Notes: generated by a model not told the origin, from the letters alone. Shown: positions 7,493 through 16,407, counted from the first letter of the stretch. The stretch: 64,000 nt of DNA from Marinisporobacter balticus (GCF_004345705.1 NZ_SLWV01000010.1:44579-108578), one strand, 5' to 3'. Program-made: numbers and translations.

Positions 7493-7710
7493 CTAAGTCA
7501 CCTCTATTTTTTCTAATAGCTACATTATATATAATTATATCCATTTTGGCTATCTATTTTAAAAGATCCATAAGTAACGCCTCTCTTATAGATACCCAAC
7601 AGAAAAATTTGATGTTAAAATATTTCATCCCCGTAGTTACTCAGAATCTATACATGGAATTTATAAAGTTTATCTAGAGATTTAAACTGTTTGTATCTAT
7701 AGATTAAAAG

Positions 7711-7744
7711 AAACACTACTTAGTTTTAAACTAAGTAGTGTTTT
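7711..7744 (-). terminator. terminator of the rplM-rpsI operon
   Basis: Twelve-base perfect stem AACACTACTTAG/CTAAGTAGTGTT (7712-7723 with 7731-7742), then TTCTTTT on the minus strand, 23 bases after the rpsI stop. Confidence 0.85.
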
Positions 7745-7766
7745 ATTCTTATACGTATATACAGAA

Positions 7767-8159
7767 TTATCTCTTAGAGAATTGTGGCGCACGTCTTGCT
7801 TTTTTCAATCCGTATTTCTTTCTTTCTTTCATTCTTGGGTCTCTTGTTAAGAAACCTGCTTTTTTTAGGATTGGTCTAAGTTCTCCTTCAGCTTTCAGTA
7901 ATGCTCTTGAGATTCCATGTCTTAATGCTCCAGCTTGTCCTGTGAATCCTCCACCGTGTACTTTTGCGATAACATCGAATTTACCCTCAGTTTCAGTAAG
8001 TACAAGAGGCATTTTAACGTCTCTCTTCAATGTTTCATAATCAAGGTATGCATCTATATCTCTTCCATTGATTGTGATTTTTCCTTCACCAGGAACTAAT
8101 CTAACTCTAGCGATAGAAGTCTTTCTTCTACCTGTTCCGTAATATTGTACTTTCGCCAT
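7767..8159 (-). CDS. rpsI: 30S ribosomal protein S9
   Basis: 130 residues, full length. It has the GTGRRKTSIARV start, the GQAGALRHGISRAL core and a basic tail ending in the invariant SKR, which reaches the P-site tRNA in the 30S head. It follows rplM by 24 bases, the universal rplM-rpsI pair, and ends at a strong terminator. Confidence 0.98.
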   Translation of the reverse strand: MAKVQYYGTGRRKTSIARVRLVPGEGKITINGRDIDAYLDYETLKRDVKMPLVLTETEGKFDVIAKVHGGGFTGQAGALRHGISRALLKAEGELRPILKKAGFLTRDPRMKERKKYGLKKARRAPQFSKR

Positions 8160-8183
8160 TATATTTCCTCCTTTCCTCAGAAC

Positions 8184-8612
8184 TTATATATCTAAAACTT
8201 CTGGTTTTTGAGCTTCATGCTTGTGCTCAGCGCCAACATTAACTTTTAATTTTTTGAACATTGCTCTTCCTAGGCTGTTCTTTGGAAGCATGCCTTTTAC
8301 AGCAAATTCAATAATTCTTTCTGGATGTTTTTGTAACATTTGCTTATATGTTACCTCTTTTAGGTTACCTACATAACCTGTATGATGTCTATACAGTTTT
8401 TGATCCATTTTCTTTCCTGTTACTTGGATTTTTTCTGCATTAATGATAATTACATGGTCTCCTGTATCAACGTGTGGTGTATATATTGGTTTGTTTTTCC
8501 CTCTTAAAATAGATGCAACTTGAGAAGCTAAACGACCTAATGTTTTCCCCTCAGCATCTACTACATACCACTTTCTTTCTACTTCTTGTGGCTTAGCAAT
8601 AAATGATTTCAT
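8184..8612 (-). CDS. rplM: 50S ribosomal protein L13
   Basis: 142 residues from ATG 8612, chosen because TTAGGAGGG lies just upstream and because the protein then begins MKSFIAKPQEVER as in the family; the longer frame to 8699 would cover the leader. Core motifs TLGRLASQVA and KMLPKNSLGR-type segment (MLPKNSLGRAMF) are present. L13 is an early 23S rRNA assembly protein. It is the first gene of the rplM-rpsI operon, with its own promoter and an ~90-nt leader. Confidence 0.98.
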   Translation of the reverse strand: MKSFIAKPQEVERKWYVVDAEGKTLGRLASQVASILRGKNKPIYTPHVDTGDHVIIINAEKIQVTGKKMDQKLYRHHTGYVGNLKEVTYKQMLQKHPERIIEFAVKGMLPKNSLGRAMFKKLKVNVGAEHKHEAQKPEVLDI

Positions 8613-8704
8613 GTATTTCCCTCCTAACACTACTTTAAAAAAATTTAGCGAGTATCTATATTTAAAAAACCCGGGGCTAGTGGATTCTTTAATATGCACA
8701 TTAC
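8613..8704 (-). promoter_or_regulatory. candidate structured leader of rplM (L13-leader type)
   Basis: The roughly 90-nt untranslated leader can fold: an A/T-rich outer stem (ATATT plus AAAGAA region pairing with TTTTTTAAATAT) encloses a GC-rich CCCCGGG element. Bacillus rplM has an L13-binding autoregulatory leader at the same place. I have not matched this to a covariance model. Confidence 0.4.
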
Positions 8705-8710
8705 CAAGTA

Positions 8711-8739
8711 ATTATAATACATGTTGCCGTGTGTGTCAA
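8711..8739 (-). promoter_or_regulatory. consensus sigma-A promoter of rplM-rpsI
   Basis: TTGACA (8734-8739) and TATAAT (8711-8716) on the minus strand, 17-base spacer. It lies between truA's stop and rplM, so rplM-rpsI can be expressed independently of the ecf-truA operon. Confidence 0.85.
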
Positions 8740-8752
8740 GGAATAATCCAAG

Positions 8753-9487
8753 TTAATAATAAACTTCTGCTAGATATAATCCTTGTGGTGGTGCTGTATG
8801 CCCTGCGCTTTCTCTGCTGCATGATTTTATAATATTCGGCAAATCTTTTTCATCAATTCTGCCTCTTCCTATATCAACCAACGTCCCTGTCATAATGCGC
8901 ACCATATTATATAAAAAACCATTTCCTTTAATGTCTAGTATCAATAATTCTTCTTGTTCATATAATCTTATATCCTGTATAGTTCTTACTGTGTTCTTTA
9001 TGCTGGTTCTAGATGCCATAAATGCTTTAAAATCATGCTCTCCTATAAAATACGCTGTAGCTTTCTTCATTTTTTCTACATTTAGCGTATATGATGTAAA
9101 ATACGCATGATTTTTAAGCAATGCACTTCGTAACTGTCCATTATAGATTTTATAAATGTACCTTTTACCTTTAGCATGATATCTTGCATGAAAGTTTTCA
9201 GGAACCTCTATCGCTTCTTTGATAGATATATCCTCAGGAATCATTGCATTAAGGGCTAATGGAATTTTCTGTATGGGTATACTAAATGTTTCTTTAAAAT
9301 TCGCCACTTGTCCTAAAGCATGCACTCCTGCATCAGTTCTTCCCGAACCGTTAATCTTAACCTCTTTTTTTATGATTTTCTTTAGCCCTTTCTCAATCTC
9401 TTCCTGCACGGTTCTAGCATTTGGCTGCATCTGCCAACCACTAAAATTCGTTCCATCATATTCTATTATTAATTTTACATTTTTCAT
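8753..9487 (-). CDS. truA: tRNA pseudouridine(38-40) synthase TruA
   Basis: 244 residues from ATG 9487, preceded by AAGGGTGAG; a TTG 18 bases upstream lacks a spaced site. Catalytic aspartate lies in GSGRTDAGVHA (about residues 54-64), and the YDGTNFSGWQ N-terminus and GNGFLYNMVRIM motif are typical. TruA makes pseudouridine at positions 38-40 of the tRNA anticodon stem-loop. It is the last gene of ecfA1-ecfA2-ecfT-truA, the same order as in Bacillus. Confidence 0.95.
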   Translation of the reverse strand: MKNVKLIIEYDGTNFSGWQMQPNARTVQEEIEKGLKKIIKKEVKINGSGRTDAGVHALGQVANFKETFSIPIQKIPLALNAMIPEDISIKEAIEVPENFHARYHAKGKRYIYKIYNGQLRSALLKNHAYFTSYTLNVEKMKKATAYFIGEHDFKAFMASRTSIKNTVRTIQDIRLYEQEELLILDIKGNGFLYNMVRIMTGTLVDIGRGRIDEKDLPNIIKSCSRESAGHTAPPQGLYLAEVYY

Positions 9488-9514
9488 ACGCTCACCCTTA
9501 TACAATTCCTTTTT

Positions 9515-10312
9515 CTATGCAAAACGATTTACAAGTACAGCTACTAACACAAATATTGTCACTATAAAGGCGATAAAATCTCTCGTATGGAGTGATAGTT
9601 CCCTCATCCTTGTTCGGTTTTCTCCCCCTCTATAACATCTCGCTTCCATTGCCATAGCTAATTCATCTGCTCTTCTAAATGCGCTTATAAAGAGAGGTAC
9701 AAGTAATGGTACCAAGCTTTTCGCTCTCTTCAAAATATTTCCACTCTCAAAATCCGCGCCTCTTGCCATTTGTGCCTTCATGATTTTATCCGTCTCTTCT
9801 AATAACGTAGGAATAAATCTTAGCGCAATAGTCATCATCATTGCCAATTCATGCGCTGGCACACCTACTTTTTTAAACGGGTTTAAAAGCTTTTCAATGC
9901 CATCTGTAAGATTGATCGGCGATGTTGTCAATGTCAAAAGGGATGTACCAATAATCAAAAGGATAAGCCTTGTCGCCATAAAAACAGCTTGACTTATTCC
10001 TTCCTTAGTAATATCAAGAGGTCCTAATTGATAAAGGACTTCCCCTTTAGTCATAAAAATATTTATCCCAAAAGTAAGGGTAATGATTAAGAATAAAGGC
10101 TTAAGTCCTTTAATCATATAACTAAAAGGTACCTTTGATAAAAAAATGGAAGCTCCTAGAAAAACAAGTATATACGTATAGTCCACAAAATTTTTTACAA
10201 CGAACAGAGCAATCATATAAACAAAAGTAGAAAGGATTTTCACTCTTGGGTCTAATCTGTGTATAGCAGACGCAGCTGGGTAATACTGTCCTATTGTTAT
10301 ATCCCTTAACAT
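9515..10312 (-). CDS. ecfT: ECF transporter transmembrane protein EcfT
   Basis: 265 residues with the N-terminal SAIHRLDPRVKI sequence, four to five membrane segments, and the cytoplasmic coupling helices with Ala-Arg-Gly motifs (AQMARGADF and AMEARCYRGG) that dock on the two ATPases. EcfT joins the EcfA1/A2 pair to exchangeable S-components for vitamin and metal uptake. No S-component is in the cluster, as expected for a group II shared ECF module. Its start is one base after the ecfA2 stop. Confidence 0.95.
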   Translation of the reverse strand: MLRDITIGQYYPAASAIHRLDPRVKILSTFVYMIALFVVKNFVDYTYILVFLGASIFLSKVPFSYMIKGLKPLFLIITLTFGINIFMTKGEVLYQLGPLDITKEGISQAVFMATRLILLIIGTSLLTLTTSPINLTDGIEKLLNPFKKVGVPAHELAMMMTIALRFIPTLLEETDKIMKAQMARGADFESGNILKRAKSLVPLLVPLFISAFRRADELAMAMEARCYRGGENRTRMRELSLHTRDFIAFIVTIFVLVAVLVNRFA

Positions 10313-10313
10313 T

Positions 10314-11168
10314 TTAGTTTCTCCTCATTAATTTTAATATTTCTTTTTTAGCATCCTCAATAGTAAATATATCTTCACGCACAGGTTTTCCTAGTTTATG
10401 AAGCATTTTCATGAGGTACGTAATCTGTGGCACCCCTAAGCCAATACTTTCTAAAAGTGCTACATTACGAAAAACTTCGCTTGGTTTGCCTGTTAACGCT
10501 ACATTTCCCTTATGCATAACAATAATTCGATCTACCAACTTTGCAATATCCTCCATACTATGTGAAACAAGTATAATCGTTATATTGTATTTTTGGTGGA
10601 GTGCTTTGATTTGACTGAGTATTTCATCTCTTGCCCTAGGATCAAGTCCCGCTGTTGGCTCATCCAAAATCAGTACTTCAGGCTTCATTGCAACCACTCC
10701 AGCTATCGCAACTCTTCGCCTTTGACCACCACTCAGTTCAAAAGGAGATCGTTCCTTTACTTCTTCAAACTTTAGTCCTACAAGCTCTATGGCTTCCTTT
10801 ACCCTTATATGAACCTCTTCTTCTTCTAATCCTAAATTCAGTGGACCAAAAGCTACATCTTTGTATACAGTTTCTTCAAATAATTGATGCTCTGGATACT
10901 GAAATACCAATCCAACTTTCTGACGTATTTCTCGCAAAGATACACCCTTTTTCGTAATATCAAATCCATTAATAATGATTTTTCCTGACGAAGGCTTAAG
11001 TAAACCATTTAGATGTTGAATCAATGTAGATTTTCCAGAACCCGTATGTCCAATTAATCCTATAAATTCACCTTTTTCAATATTCAAGTTTATATCATTT
11101 AAAGCTTTTGTTTCAAAAGGATTCCCAAAATTATATATATGTGTTAGATTTTCAATTATTATTGACAT
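10314..11168 (-). CDS. ecfA2: ECF transporter ATP-binding protein EcfA2
   Basis: 284 residues from ATG 11168, overlapping the end of ecfA1 by ten bases, with GATGGTG as site; a GTG six bases earlier is less well placed. Walker A GHTGSGKST, Q-loop, signature LSGGQRRR and Walker B VLILDEPTAGLD are intact. The C-terminal extension after the H-loop is the EcfA-type regulatory/dimer region. It pairs with EcfA1 as a heterodimeric ATPase. Confidence 0.95.
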   Translation of the reverse strand: MSIIIENLTHIYNFGNPFETKALNDINLNIEKGEFIGLIGHTGSGKSTLIQHLNGLLKPSSGKIIINGFDITKKGVSLREIRQKVGLVFQYPEHQLFEETVYKDVAFGPLNLGLEEEEVHIRVKEAIELVGLKFEEVKERSPFELSGGQRRRVAIAGVVAMKPEVLILDEPTAGLDPRARDEILSQIKALHQKYNITIILVSHSMEDIAKLVDRIIVMHKGNVALTGKPSEVFRNVALLESIGLGVPQITYLMKMLHKLGKPVREDIFTIEDAKKEILKLMRRN

Positions 11169-11992
11169 AAACACTTCACCATCTCATCTACTGTTAGTAT
11201 ATCTTCTTTAATATTTATTCCTTCTTTTCTCAGCCTGTATGCAAGCTCCGTTACCTGTGGTACATCAAGTCCTAGATCTTTTAGAACTTCTACCTGAGAG
11301 AATACTTCTTTAGGCTTTCCTTCTAATACAACGTTTCCTTCCTCCATGACTACAACACGATCTGCATCTACTGCCTCATCCATAAAATGCGTAATGTGGA
11401 CAATCGTAATACCTTCTTCTTTATTAAGCTTCTTTACTGTATCCATAACTTCTTTTCTTCCTACTGGATCTAACATGGCAGTGGGTTCATCTAAAATGAT
11501 GCATTCTGGCTTCATTGCAATAACGCCTGCAATTGCAATCCTTTGCTTTTGTCCACCAGACAATAGATGGGGTCCTTTTTTACTAAATTCTATCATCCCT
11601 ACAGCTTCTAAAGCTTCTTTTACTCTTTTACGAATTTCTTTGGGATCAACACCTAAATTTTCAAGTCCAAAAGCAACATCTTCTTCTACAATAGTAGCAA
11701 CAATCTGGTTATCTGGATTTTGAAATACCATCCCTGCACTTTGTCTTATATTCCATAGACTTGATTCATCTAATGTATCTAATCCATGAACATAAACTTT
11801 TCCTCCGCTTGGAAGGAGTAAGGCATTCATGTGCTTTGCCATTGTTGATTTTCCAGAACCATTATGCCCAATGACAGCTAAAAACTCACCCTTCTTTACA
11901 TTTAAAGATACCTCATTTAATGCTTTTACTTTTTCTTCTTCATTTTTTCTATATTCATAAACTAAATCAATGATCTCTATCATTTTTTCCAT
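11159..11992 (-). CDS. ecfA1: ECF transporter ATP-binding protein EcfA1
   Basis: 277 residues. Walker A GHNGSGKST, signature LSGGQKQR and Walker B CIILDEPTAMLDP are intact; the MLDP sequence after Walker B is the form usual in EcfA1. ATG 11992 has AAGGTGATTG upstream. First gene of the ecf-truA operon, which here has its own promoter because trpP and its T-box separate it from rplQ. Confidence 0.95.
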   Translation of the reverse strand: MEKMIEIIDLVYEYRKNEEEKVKALNEVSLNVKKGEFLAVIGHNGSGKSTMAKHMNALLLPSGGKVYVHGLDTLDESSLWNIRQSAGMVFQNPDNQIVATIVEEDVAFGLENLGVDPKEIRKRVKEALEAVGMIEFSKKGPHLLSGGQKQRIAIAGVIAMKPECIILDEPTAMLDPVGRKEVMDTVKKLNKEEGITIVHITHFMDEAVDADRVVVMEEGNVVLEGKPKEVFSQVEVLKDLGLDVPQVTELAYRLRKEGINIKEDILTVDEMVKCLCQ

Positions 11993-12024
11993 TCAATCAC
12001 CTTACCCATATATTATTCCTATCT

Positions 12025-12053
12025 ATTATACCTTTTATTTAGTAGAATACCAA
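12025..12053 (-). promoter_or_regulatory. sigma-A-type promoter of ecfA1-ecfA2-ecfT-truA
   Basis: TTGGTA (12048-12053) and TATAAT (12025-12030) on the minus strand, 17-base spacer, about 35 bases upstream of the ecfA1 start. Confidence 0.65.
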
Positions 12054-12123
12054 TAGCTTGTTTTTATTTTGTAAAGACACACTCCATATAATCAAGTTGT
12101 TTTATCTATTGTTAATATCAAGC

Positions 12124-12639
12124 TTAAACAAATTTTAATCCTGTTGCCTTGATTGAAAGACTAACAGCCTTATAAATAAAAATAGTAGCAAAGATATTTG
12201 TAAAAGCGGTAGGTACTACTACACCAATAAATAATACACTAAATGCAGCTGGTAGTCCTACTATAAAGCTTGCAGAAATCAAAAATATACTTCCACTGAT
12301 TAACGTTCCTACAAAGGCTATTAACCCTACGCATAGTAAATTGTTTTTATATTTCCCTAACATTTTAATCATCATAAATACAATAATGCAAGTAATAAAT
12401 TTATCGATCATATTAGGCAACTGCCCCCCTGGAAAAGTCGTTGTCATAGCAGTAATAACCCCTCCTAGTAAAGCTGTTAGCATTACATTTTTGAACTCTT
12501 GATTAATCAAAATGCACACAAATATAACAGATAACATTAAATCAAACTTCATCCCACCAATTACACCTGGTACAATTTGACGCAAAATAAACCCGATTGC
12601 GATTAATAATGCTGTAATAATATTTTTTCTTAAATTCAT
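12124..12639 (-). CDS. trpP: tryptophan transporter TrpP
   Basis: 171 residues from ATG 12639, with AAGGGAGA eight bases upstream; an ATG nine bases earlier overlaps that site. Five or six hydrophobic segments and the N-terminal region IVPGVIGGMKFDLMLS match the TrpP (YhaG) family of tryptophan transport proteins. The strongest support is the upstream T-box leader whose specifier codon reads UGG, so expression should rise when tRNA-Trp is uncharged. The gene is inserted between rplQ and ecfA1, which are adjacent in Bacillus. TrpP-like proteins also resemble ECF S-components in size and fold; in this position next to ecfA-ecfT that alternative deserves mention, but the S-component reading is unproven. 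Confidence 0.85.
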   Translation of the reverse strand: MNLRKNIITALLIAIGFILRQIVPGVIGGMKFDLMLSVIFVCILINQEFKNVMLTALLGGVITAMTTTFPGGQLPNMIDKFITCIIVFMMIKMLGKYKNNLLCVGLIAFVGTLISGSIFLISASFIVGLPAAFSVLFIGVVVPTAFTNIFATIFIYKAVSLSIKATGLKFV

Positions 12640-12792
12640 TGAAAACATCTCCCTTTTTTGTTGTTTTTATATTCATCCAGTTCCCATCATCTTCATCTAT
12701 ATTTCACAACATGCTAATCACCGCCTTTGGAATAATTAAAATAACTTCCCTAATCTTGCTTATTATTTTTAAATTATTTTCTTATTGAAAAT

Positions 12793-13077
12793 AAAAAAAG
12801 CCTTTCATCCCTATAACAAGGGACGAAAAGCTATATTTCGCGGTACCACCCAACTTAGACAACATCAAGCCGTCTCACTCTATAGATACAGAGATTGCTC
12901 TCGATATCTTGTTTCTATAACGGGAAACCCCCGACTTCGGCTACTTTCAAAGATTTCACCTCGCTTCTCCCAGGTCCATTCATCAGATATCTCTTTACCG
13001 GACTCCCACTATCTCCGACTCGCTGAAAATTAAATATTCTGGTTACTACTCCTGATCAAAGAATTTCAAATATTGAT
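12793..13077 (-). promoter_or_regulatory. T-box riboswitch (tRNA-Trp) controlling trpP
   Basis: The minus-strand leader carries the T-box core GGGTGGTACCGCG (12839-12851). Stem I contains the specifier loop GAA-UGG-ACC, with UGG at 12976-12978, a tryptophan codon. The terminator stem (12801-12830) is followed by a long T-run (12793-12800 read as A on the plus strand). Uncharged tRNA-Trp would stabilise the antiterminator and allow trpP transcription. Confidence 0.92.
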
Positions 13078-13084
13078 TATACTT

Positions 13085-13113
13085 ATAATAAATCATAATG
13101 AAGATTAAGTCAA
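13085..13113 (-). promoter_or_regulatory. promoter of the trpP T-box leader
   Basis: TTGACT (13108-13113) and TATTAT (13085-13090) on the minus strand with a 17-base spacer, placing the start of transcription just upstream of stem I. Confidence 0.7.
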
Positions 13114-13239
13114 GAATTATTTATAAAAATTCACATCACGTTATAAATATCCTTATTTTCCCAATCAAATTTCTTAAAACCTATTTCATCCTTCAGTGAT
13201 TCACATTCTAAAAAATCTATCGTTTCTTAGTAAATAAAA

Positions 13240-13272
13240 TAAAAGGGACTAAGCTATCCACTTAATCCCTTA
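13240..13272 (-). terminator. terminator of the S10/spc/alpha operon after rplQ
   Basis: Eleven-base stem AAGGGATTAAG/CTTAGTCCCTT (13261-13271 with 13243-13253, one mismatch), then TTATTTTATTT on the minus strand, seven bases after the rplQ stop. Confidence 0.8.
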
Positions 13273-13277
13273 AAACA

Positions 13278-13619
13278 CTATACTAATTCAATAATAACCA
13301 TTTCAGCTGCATCCCCTCTACGAGGACCCATCTTTAATATTCTTGTATATCCACCATTTCTCTCTTGATACTTTGGTGCTAATTCATCAAATACTTTTTT
13401 TACTACTGTTTCATCTAGTACAAAAGAAAGTGCTTGACGTCTTGCATGTAAATCTCCTCTTTTTCCAAGAGTGATCATCTTTTCCGCAAGTTTGCGTGTC
13501 TCTTTTGCTCTTGTTTCAGTAGTATTAATTCGGCCTTCTTTTAATAAGCTTGTTGTAAGATTTCTTAGCATCAGTTTTCTGTGCCCTGTTGGACGACCTA
13601 ATTTACGATGTCCTGCCAT
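13278..13619 (-). CDS. rplQ: 50S ribosomal protein L17
   Basis: 113 residues, the short bacterial form, with RKLGRPTGHRKLMLRNL at the N-terminus and RRGDAAEMVIIELV at the C-terminus. It sits near the peptide exit tunnel in the 50S subunit. Last gene of the alpha operon, after rpoA. Confidence 0.98.
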   Translation of the reverse strand: MAGHRKLGRPTGHRKLMLRNLTTSLLKEGRINTTETRAKETRKLAEKMITLGKRGDLHARRQALSFVLDETVVKKVFDELAPKYQERNGGYTRILKMGPRRGDAAEMVIIELV

Positions 13620-13640
13620 GTCTTTCCCTCCTAACCTATA

Positions 13641-14588
13641 CTATTCTTCACTAGGTTTTAAGCCTAAACCAAGTTCTTCCAGTTTTTGCTGTACTTCTTC
13701 AAGGGATTTTTTACCTAGGTTTCTCACTTTCATCATATCTTCTTCTGCTTTATCAGTAAGCTCTTCTACTGTATTAATTCCAGCTCTTTTTAAGCAGTTA
13801 TAGGATCTAACAGAAAGTTCAAGTTCTTCTATTGTCATTTCCATTACTTTTTCTTTTTTGTCTTCTTCTTTTTCTACCATAATTTCAACATTTTCTACGT
13901 GGTCAGTTAAGTCGATGAATAATCTTAAATGATCATTCATAATCTTTGCGCCTAAAGAAGCACCTTCATCTGGTTTTATACTACCATCCGTCCATATTTC
14001 AAGCGTTAACTTGTCATAATCAGTAACTTGACCAACTCTTGTATTTTCAACATGATAACTAACTTTTGTGACAGGAGTATATATAGAATCAACAGGTAGC
14101 ATCCCTATAGGCATTCCTGGTGTTTTATTATTCTCCGCTGGAACATATCCTCTACCCTTAGAAAGGAATATTTCCATTACAAGTTTTGCATCATCTTCAA
14201 GTGTTGCGATATGCAGATCAGAATTTAATATTTCTACGTCTGCATCAGCAATAATATCCCCTGCAGTAACTTCTCCTGGTCCTTGAGCTTCAATTCTAAC
14301 AGCCTTTGGTTCATCAGAATAAAGATTTGCAGATAATTCTTTAAGGTTTAGAATAATTTCTGTAACATCTTCTTTTACTCCAGGAACTGTTGCAAATTCA
14401 TGAAGTACACCATCTATTTTTACAGATGTAACCGCAACGCCTGGCAAAGATGAAAGTAATATTCTCCGCAAACTATTTCCTAATGTAATGCCGTAGCCTC
14501 TTTCTAGAGGTTCAACAACAAATTTCCCATAGGTATTATCATCACTTAACTCTATACAATCTATTTTGGGCTTTTCTATTTCAATCAT
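13641..14588 (-). CDS. rpoA: DNA-directed RNA polymerase subunit alpha
   Basis: 315 residues, usual length for Firmicutes. N-terminal assembly domain (about 1-228) with GNSLRRILLSSLPG; an acidic/lysine-rich linker (about 228-245, EKEEDKKEK); C-terminal domain (about 245-310) with LSVRSYNCLKRAGINTVEEL and NLGKKSLEE, the UP-element and activator-contact region. Forms the alpha2 scaffold of the polymerase. Placed between rpsD and rplQ. Confidence 0.98.
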   Translation of the reverse strand: MIEIEKPKIDCIELSDDNTYGKFVVEPLERGYGITLGNSLRRILLSSLPGVAVTSVKIDGVLHEFATVPGVKEDVTEIILNLKELSANLYSDEPKAVRIEAQGPGEVTAGDIIADADVEILNSDLHIATLEDDAKLVMEIFLSKGRGYVPAENNKTPGMPIGMLPVDSIYTPVTKVSYHVENTRVGQVTDYDKLTLEIWTDGSIKPDEGASLGAKIMNDHLRLFIDLTDHVENVEIMVEKEEDKKEKVMEMTIEELELSVRSYNCLKRAGINTVEELTDKAEEDMMKVRNLGKKSLEEVQQKLEELGLGLKPSEE

Positions 14589-14651
14589 ATTTTTAACCCT
14601 CCTTATAATTTTTTATCTATACATTATGAGGGTAACTGATTCTAATCTTTA

Positions 14652-15272
14652 TTATCTTGAATATAACTCGACAATTAAATGTTCAGCTATTGGAATGTCG
14701 ATATCTTCTCTAGTTGGAAGTGACACTACTTTTCCCTCTAAGTTTTCAGAACTTACAACTACCCAATTTGGTACATTTGTAGCTGCTTGTGTCATTTCTT
14801 TGAACTTAGCTGAGCTAACACTTTTTTCTTTTACTTTAATTACATCTCCAACAGAAACAATAAATGATGGTATATCCACTTTTTTACCATTTACTGTGAA
14901 GTGTCCGTGTGTTACTAATTGTCTTGCTTCTTTTCTAGATGATCCAAATCCCATTCTATATACTACATTATCAAGTCTTGTTTCAAGGATTCTAAGTAAA
15001 TTTTCACCAGTAATCCCTGCTTGTTTTTCAGCTTTTTCAAAATATGATCTAAATTGACTTTCTAGTAAGCCATAGAATCTCTTTGCTTTTTGCTTTTCTC
15101 TAAGCTGTAAACCATAGTTAGATATTTTCTTTCTTCCTTGCCCATGTTGTCCTGGTGCATAAGCTCTTTTACTCACTGCACATTTATCTGAATAACATCT
15201 TTCGCCTTTTAAGTATAACTTTTGTCCTTCTCTACGACAAAGTCTACAAGATGGCCCCGTATATCTTGCCAT
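14652..15272 (-). CDS. rpsD: 30S ribosomal protein S4 (zinc-binding form)
   Basis: 206 residues. The N-terminal cysteines (CRLC, then CYSDKC) form the zinc-binding C+ version. The S4 RNA-binding domain includes RLDNVVYRMGF and the HGHFTVNG motif. S4 is a primary 16S rRNA binder that nucleates the 30S body and in many bacteria represses its own operon. Confidence 0.98.
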   Translation of the reverse strand: MARYTGPSCRLCRREGQKLYLKGERCYSDKCAVSKRAYAPGQHGQGRKKISNYGLQLREKQKAKRFYGLLESQFRSYFEKAEKQAGITGENLLRILETRLDNVVYRMGFGSSRKEARQLVTHGHFTVNGKKVDIPSFIVSVGDVIKVKEKSVSSAKFKEMTQAATNVPNWVVVSSENLEGKVVSLPTREDIDIPIAEHLIVELYSR

Positions 15273-15296
15273 GATTCCTACACCTCCTAATCCTAA

Positions 15297-15698
15297 TTAA
15301 ACTCTTCTACGTTTTGGTGGTCTACATCCATTATGTGGTACTGGTGTAACATCCTTAATTAAGTTTATTTCTAGTCCTGCTGTTTGAAGCGCTCTGATGG
15401 CAGCTTCTCTTCCTGATCCAGGTCCCTTAACATAAACTTCTACAGTTTTTAATCCATGCTCCATAGCAGATTTTGATGCAGCTTCTGCTGCCATTTGTGC
15501 TGCAAAAGGTGTAGATTTTCTTGAACCTCTAAATCCTAATCCACCGGCACTAGCCCATGATAGTGCATTTCCTTGTAAGTCAGTAAGGGTTACGATTGTA
15601 TTATTAAAAGTTGACTGAATATGTGCTTGACCACGTTCAATATTTTTACGCTCGCGTCTTTTCTTGCGACCTCTTTTATCTGCCTTTTTGGCTACCAT
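15297..15698 (-). CDS. rpsK: 30S ribosomal protein S11
   Basis: 133 residues, with IQSTFNNTIVTLTD and the conserved C-terminal TPVPHNGCRPPKRRRV. Binds 16S rRNA at the platform. Lies 24 bases upstream of rpsD and 19 bases downstream of rpsM. Confidence 0.98.
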   Translation of the reverse strand: MVAKKADKRGRKKRRERKNIERGQAHIQSTFNNTIVTLTDLQGNALSWASAGGLGFRGSRKSTPFAAQMAAEAASKSAMEHGLKTVEVYVKGPGSGREAAIRALQTAGLEINLIKDVTPVPHNGCRPPKRRRV

Positions 15699-15717
15699 GT
15701 CATTTTCCCTCCTTTAA

Positions 15718-16089
15718 CTATTTCTTTTTCTTACGTCCAACTAACCGCTTAGGTCCTTTTCGAGTTCTTGCATTTGTCTTCGTTTTTTGACCTCTCACTG
15801 GAAGGCCTTTTCTATGACGAATCCCTCTATAACAACCTATCTCTTTTAGTCTTTTAATGTTCATAGAAATTTCTCTACGAAGATCTCCTTCAATACGGTA
15901 TTCTTCATCTATAATTTGTCTTAGCTTACCTACTTCATCTTCAGTAAGATCTCTTACTCTTGTATCCGGGTTTATTTCTGCTTTTGCGATGATACGATTT
16001 GATAATTTTCTACCTATACCATAGATATATGTCAAACCGATCTCTACCCTTTTTTCTCTTGGTAAGTCAATACCTGCGATTCTTGCCAT
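15718..16089 (-). CDS. rpsM: 30S ribosomal protein S13
   Basis: 123 residues, starting MARIAGIDLPREKRVEIGLTY-like and ending in the basic tail KGPKRLVGRKKKK that reaches P-site tRNA. S13 forms head-to-large-subunit bridges. A 187-base gap separates it from rpmJ, longer than other gaps in this operon; the gap is AT-rich and I see no strong promoter in it. Confidence 0.98.
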   Translation of the reverse strand: MARIAGIDLPREKRVEIGLTYIYGIGRKLSNRIIAKAEINPDTRVRDLTEDEVGKLRQIIDEEYRIEGDLRREISMNIKRLKEIGCYRGIRHRKGLPVRGQKTKTNARTRKGPKRLVGRKKKK

Positions 16090-16277
16090 TTTTTTACACC
16101 TCCTGAATCTTTACTCCTACAAAACATCTCTCAAAAAATTTAATATATATTTAGATATAAGATATTCCATCAAATTTTTGAATGAAATGCAGCCGCGCAC
16201 TTATATACCAATATCTAAAACATACAATCATTTGAAATTATATGAAAAAATACTAGCTATTTTGAAAACCCTTCTAA

Positions 16278-16391
16278 TTAACCTTGCTTTTGTTTATGCT
16301 TAGGGTTTTCACAGATAACCATAACCTTGCCTTTTCTTTTGATTATCTTGCACTTTTCACATATTGGTTTAACGGATGCCCTAACTTTCAC
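16278..16391 (-). CDS. rpmJ: 50S ribosomal protein L36 (zinc-binding form)
   Basis: 37 residues from GTG 16391, preceded by GGAGGGATAACA. The four zinc ligands are present: CEKC, then a Cys and His in VICENPKH. Very short and highly basic, as for the family. Normal position between infA and rpsM. Confidence 0.96.
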   Translation of the reverse strand: MKVRASVKPICEKCKIIKRKGKVMVICENPKHKQKQG

Positions 16392-16407
16392 TGTTATCCC
16401 TCCTTAA

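Noticed and set aside
8613..8699. N-terminal extension of L13
   Set aside because: The extension covers the leader and the better AGGAGG-spaced start at 8612 gives the normal family length.
12785..13033. 82-residue plus-strand open frame
   Set aside because: It is the complement of the trpP T-box leader, whose RNA elements explain the sequence.
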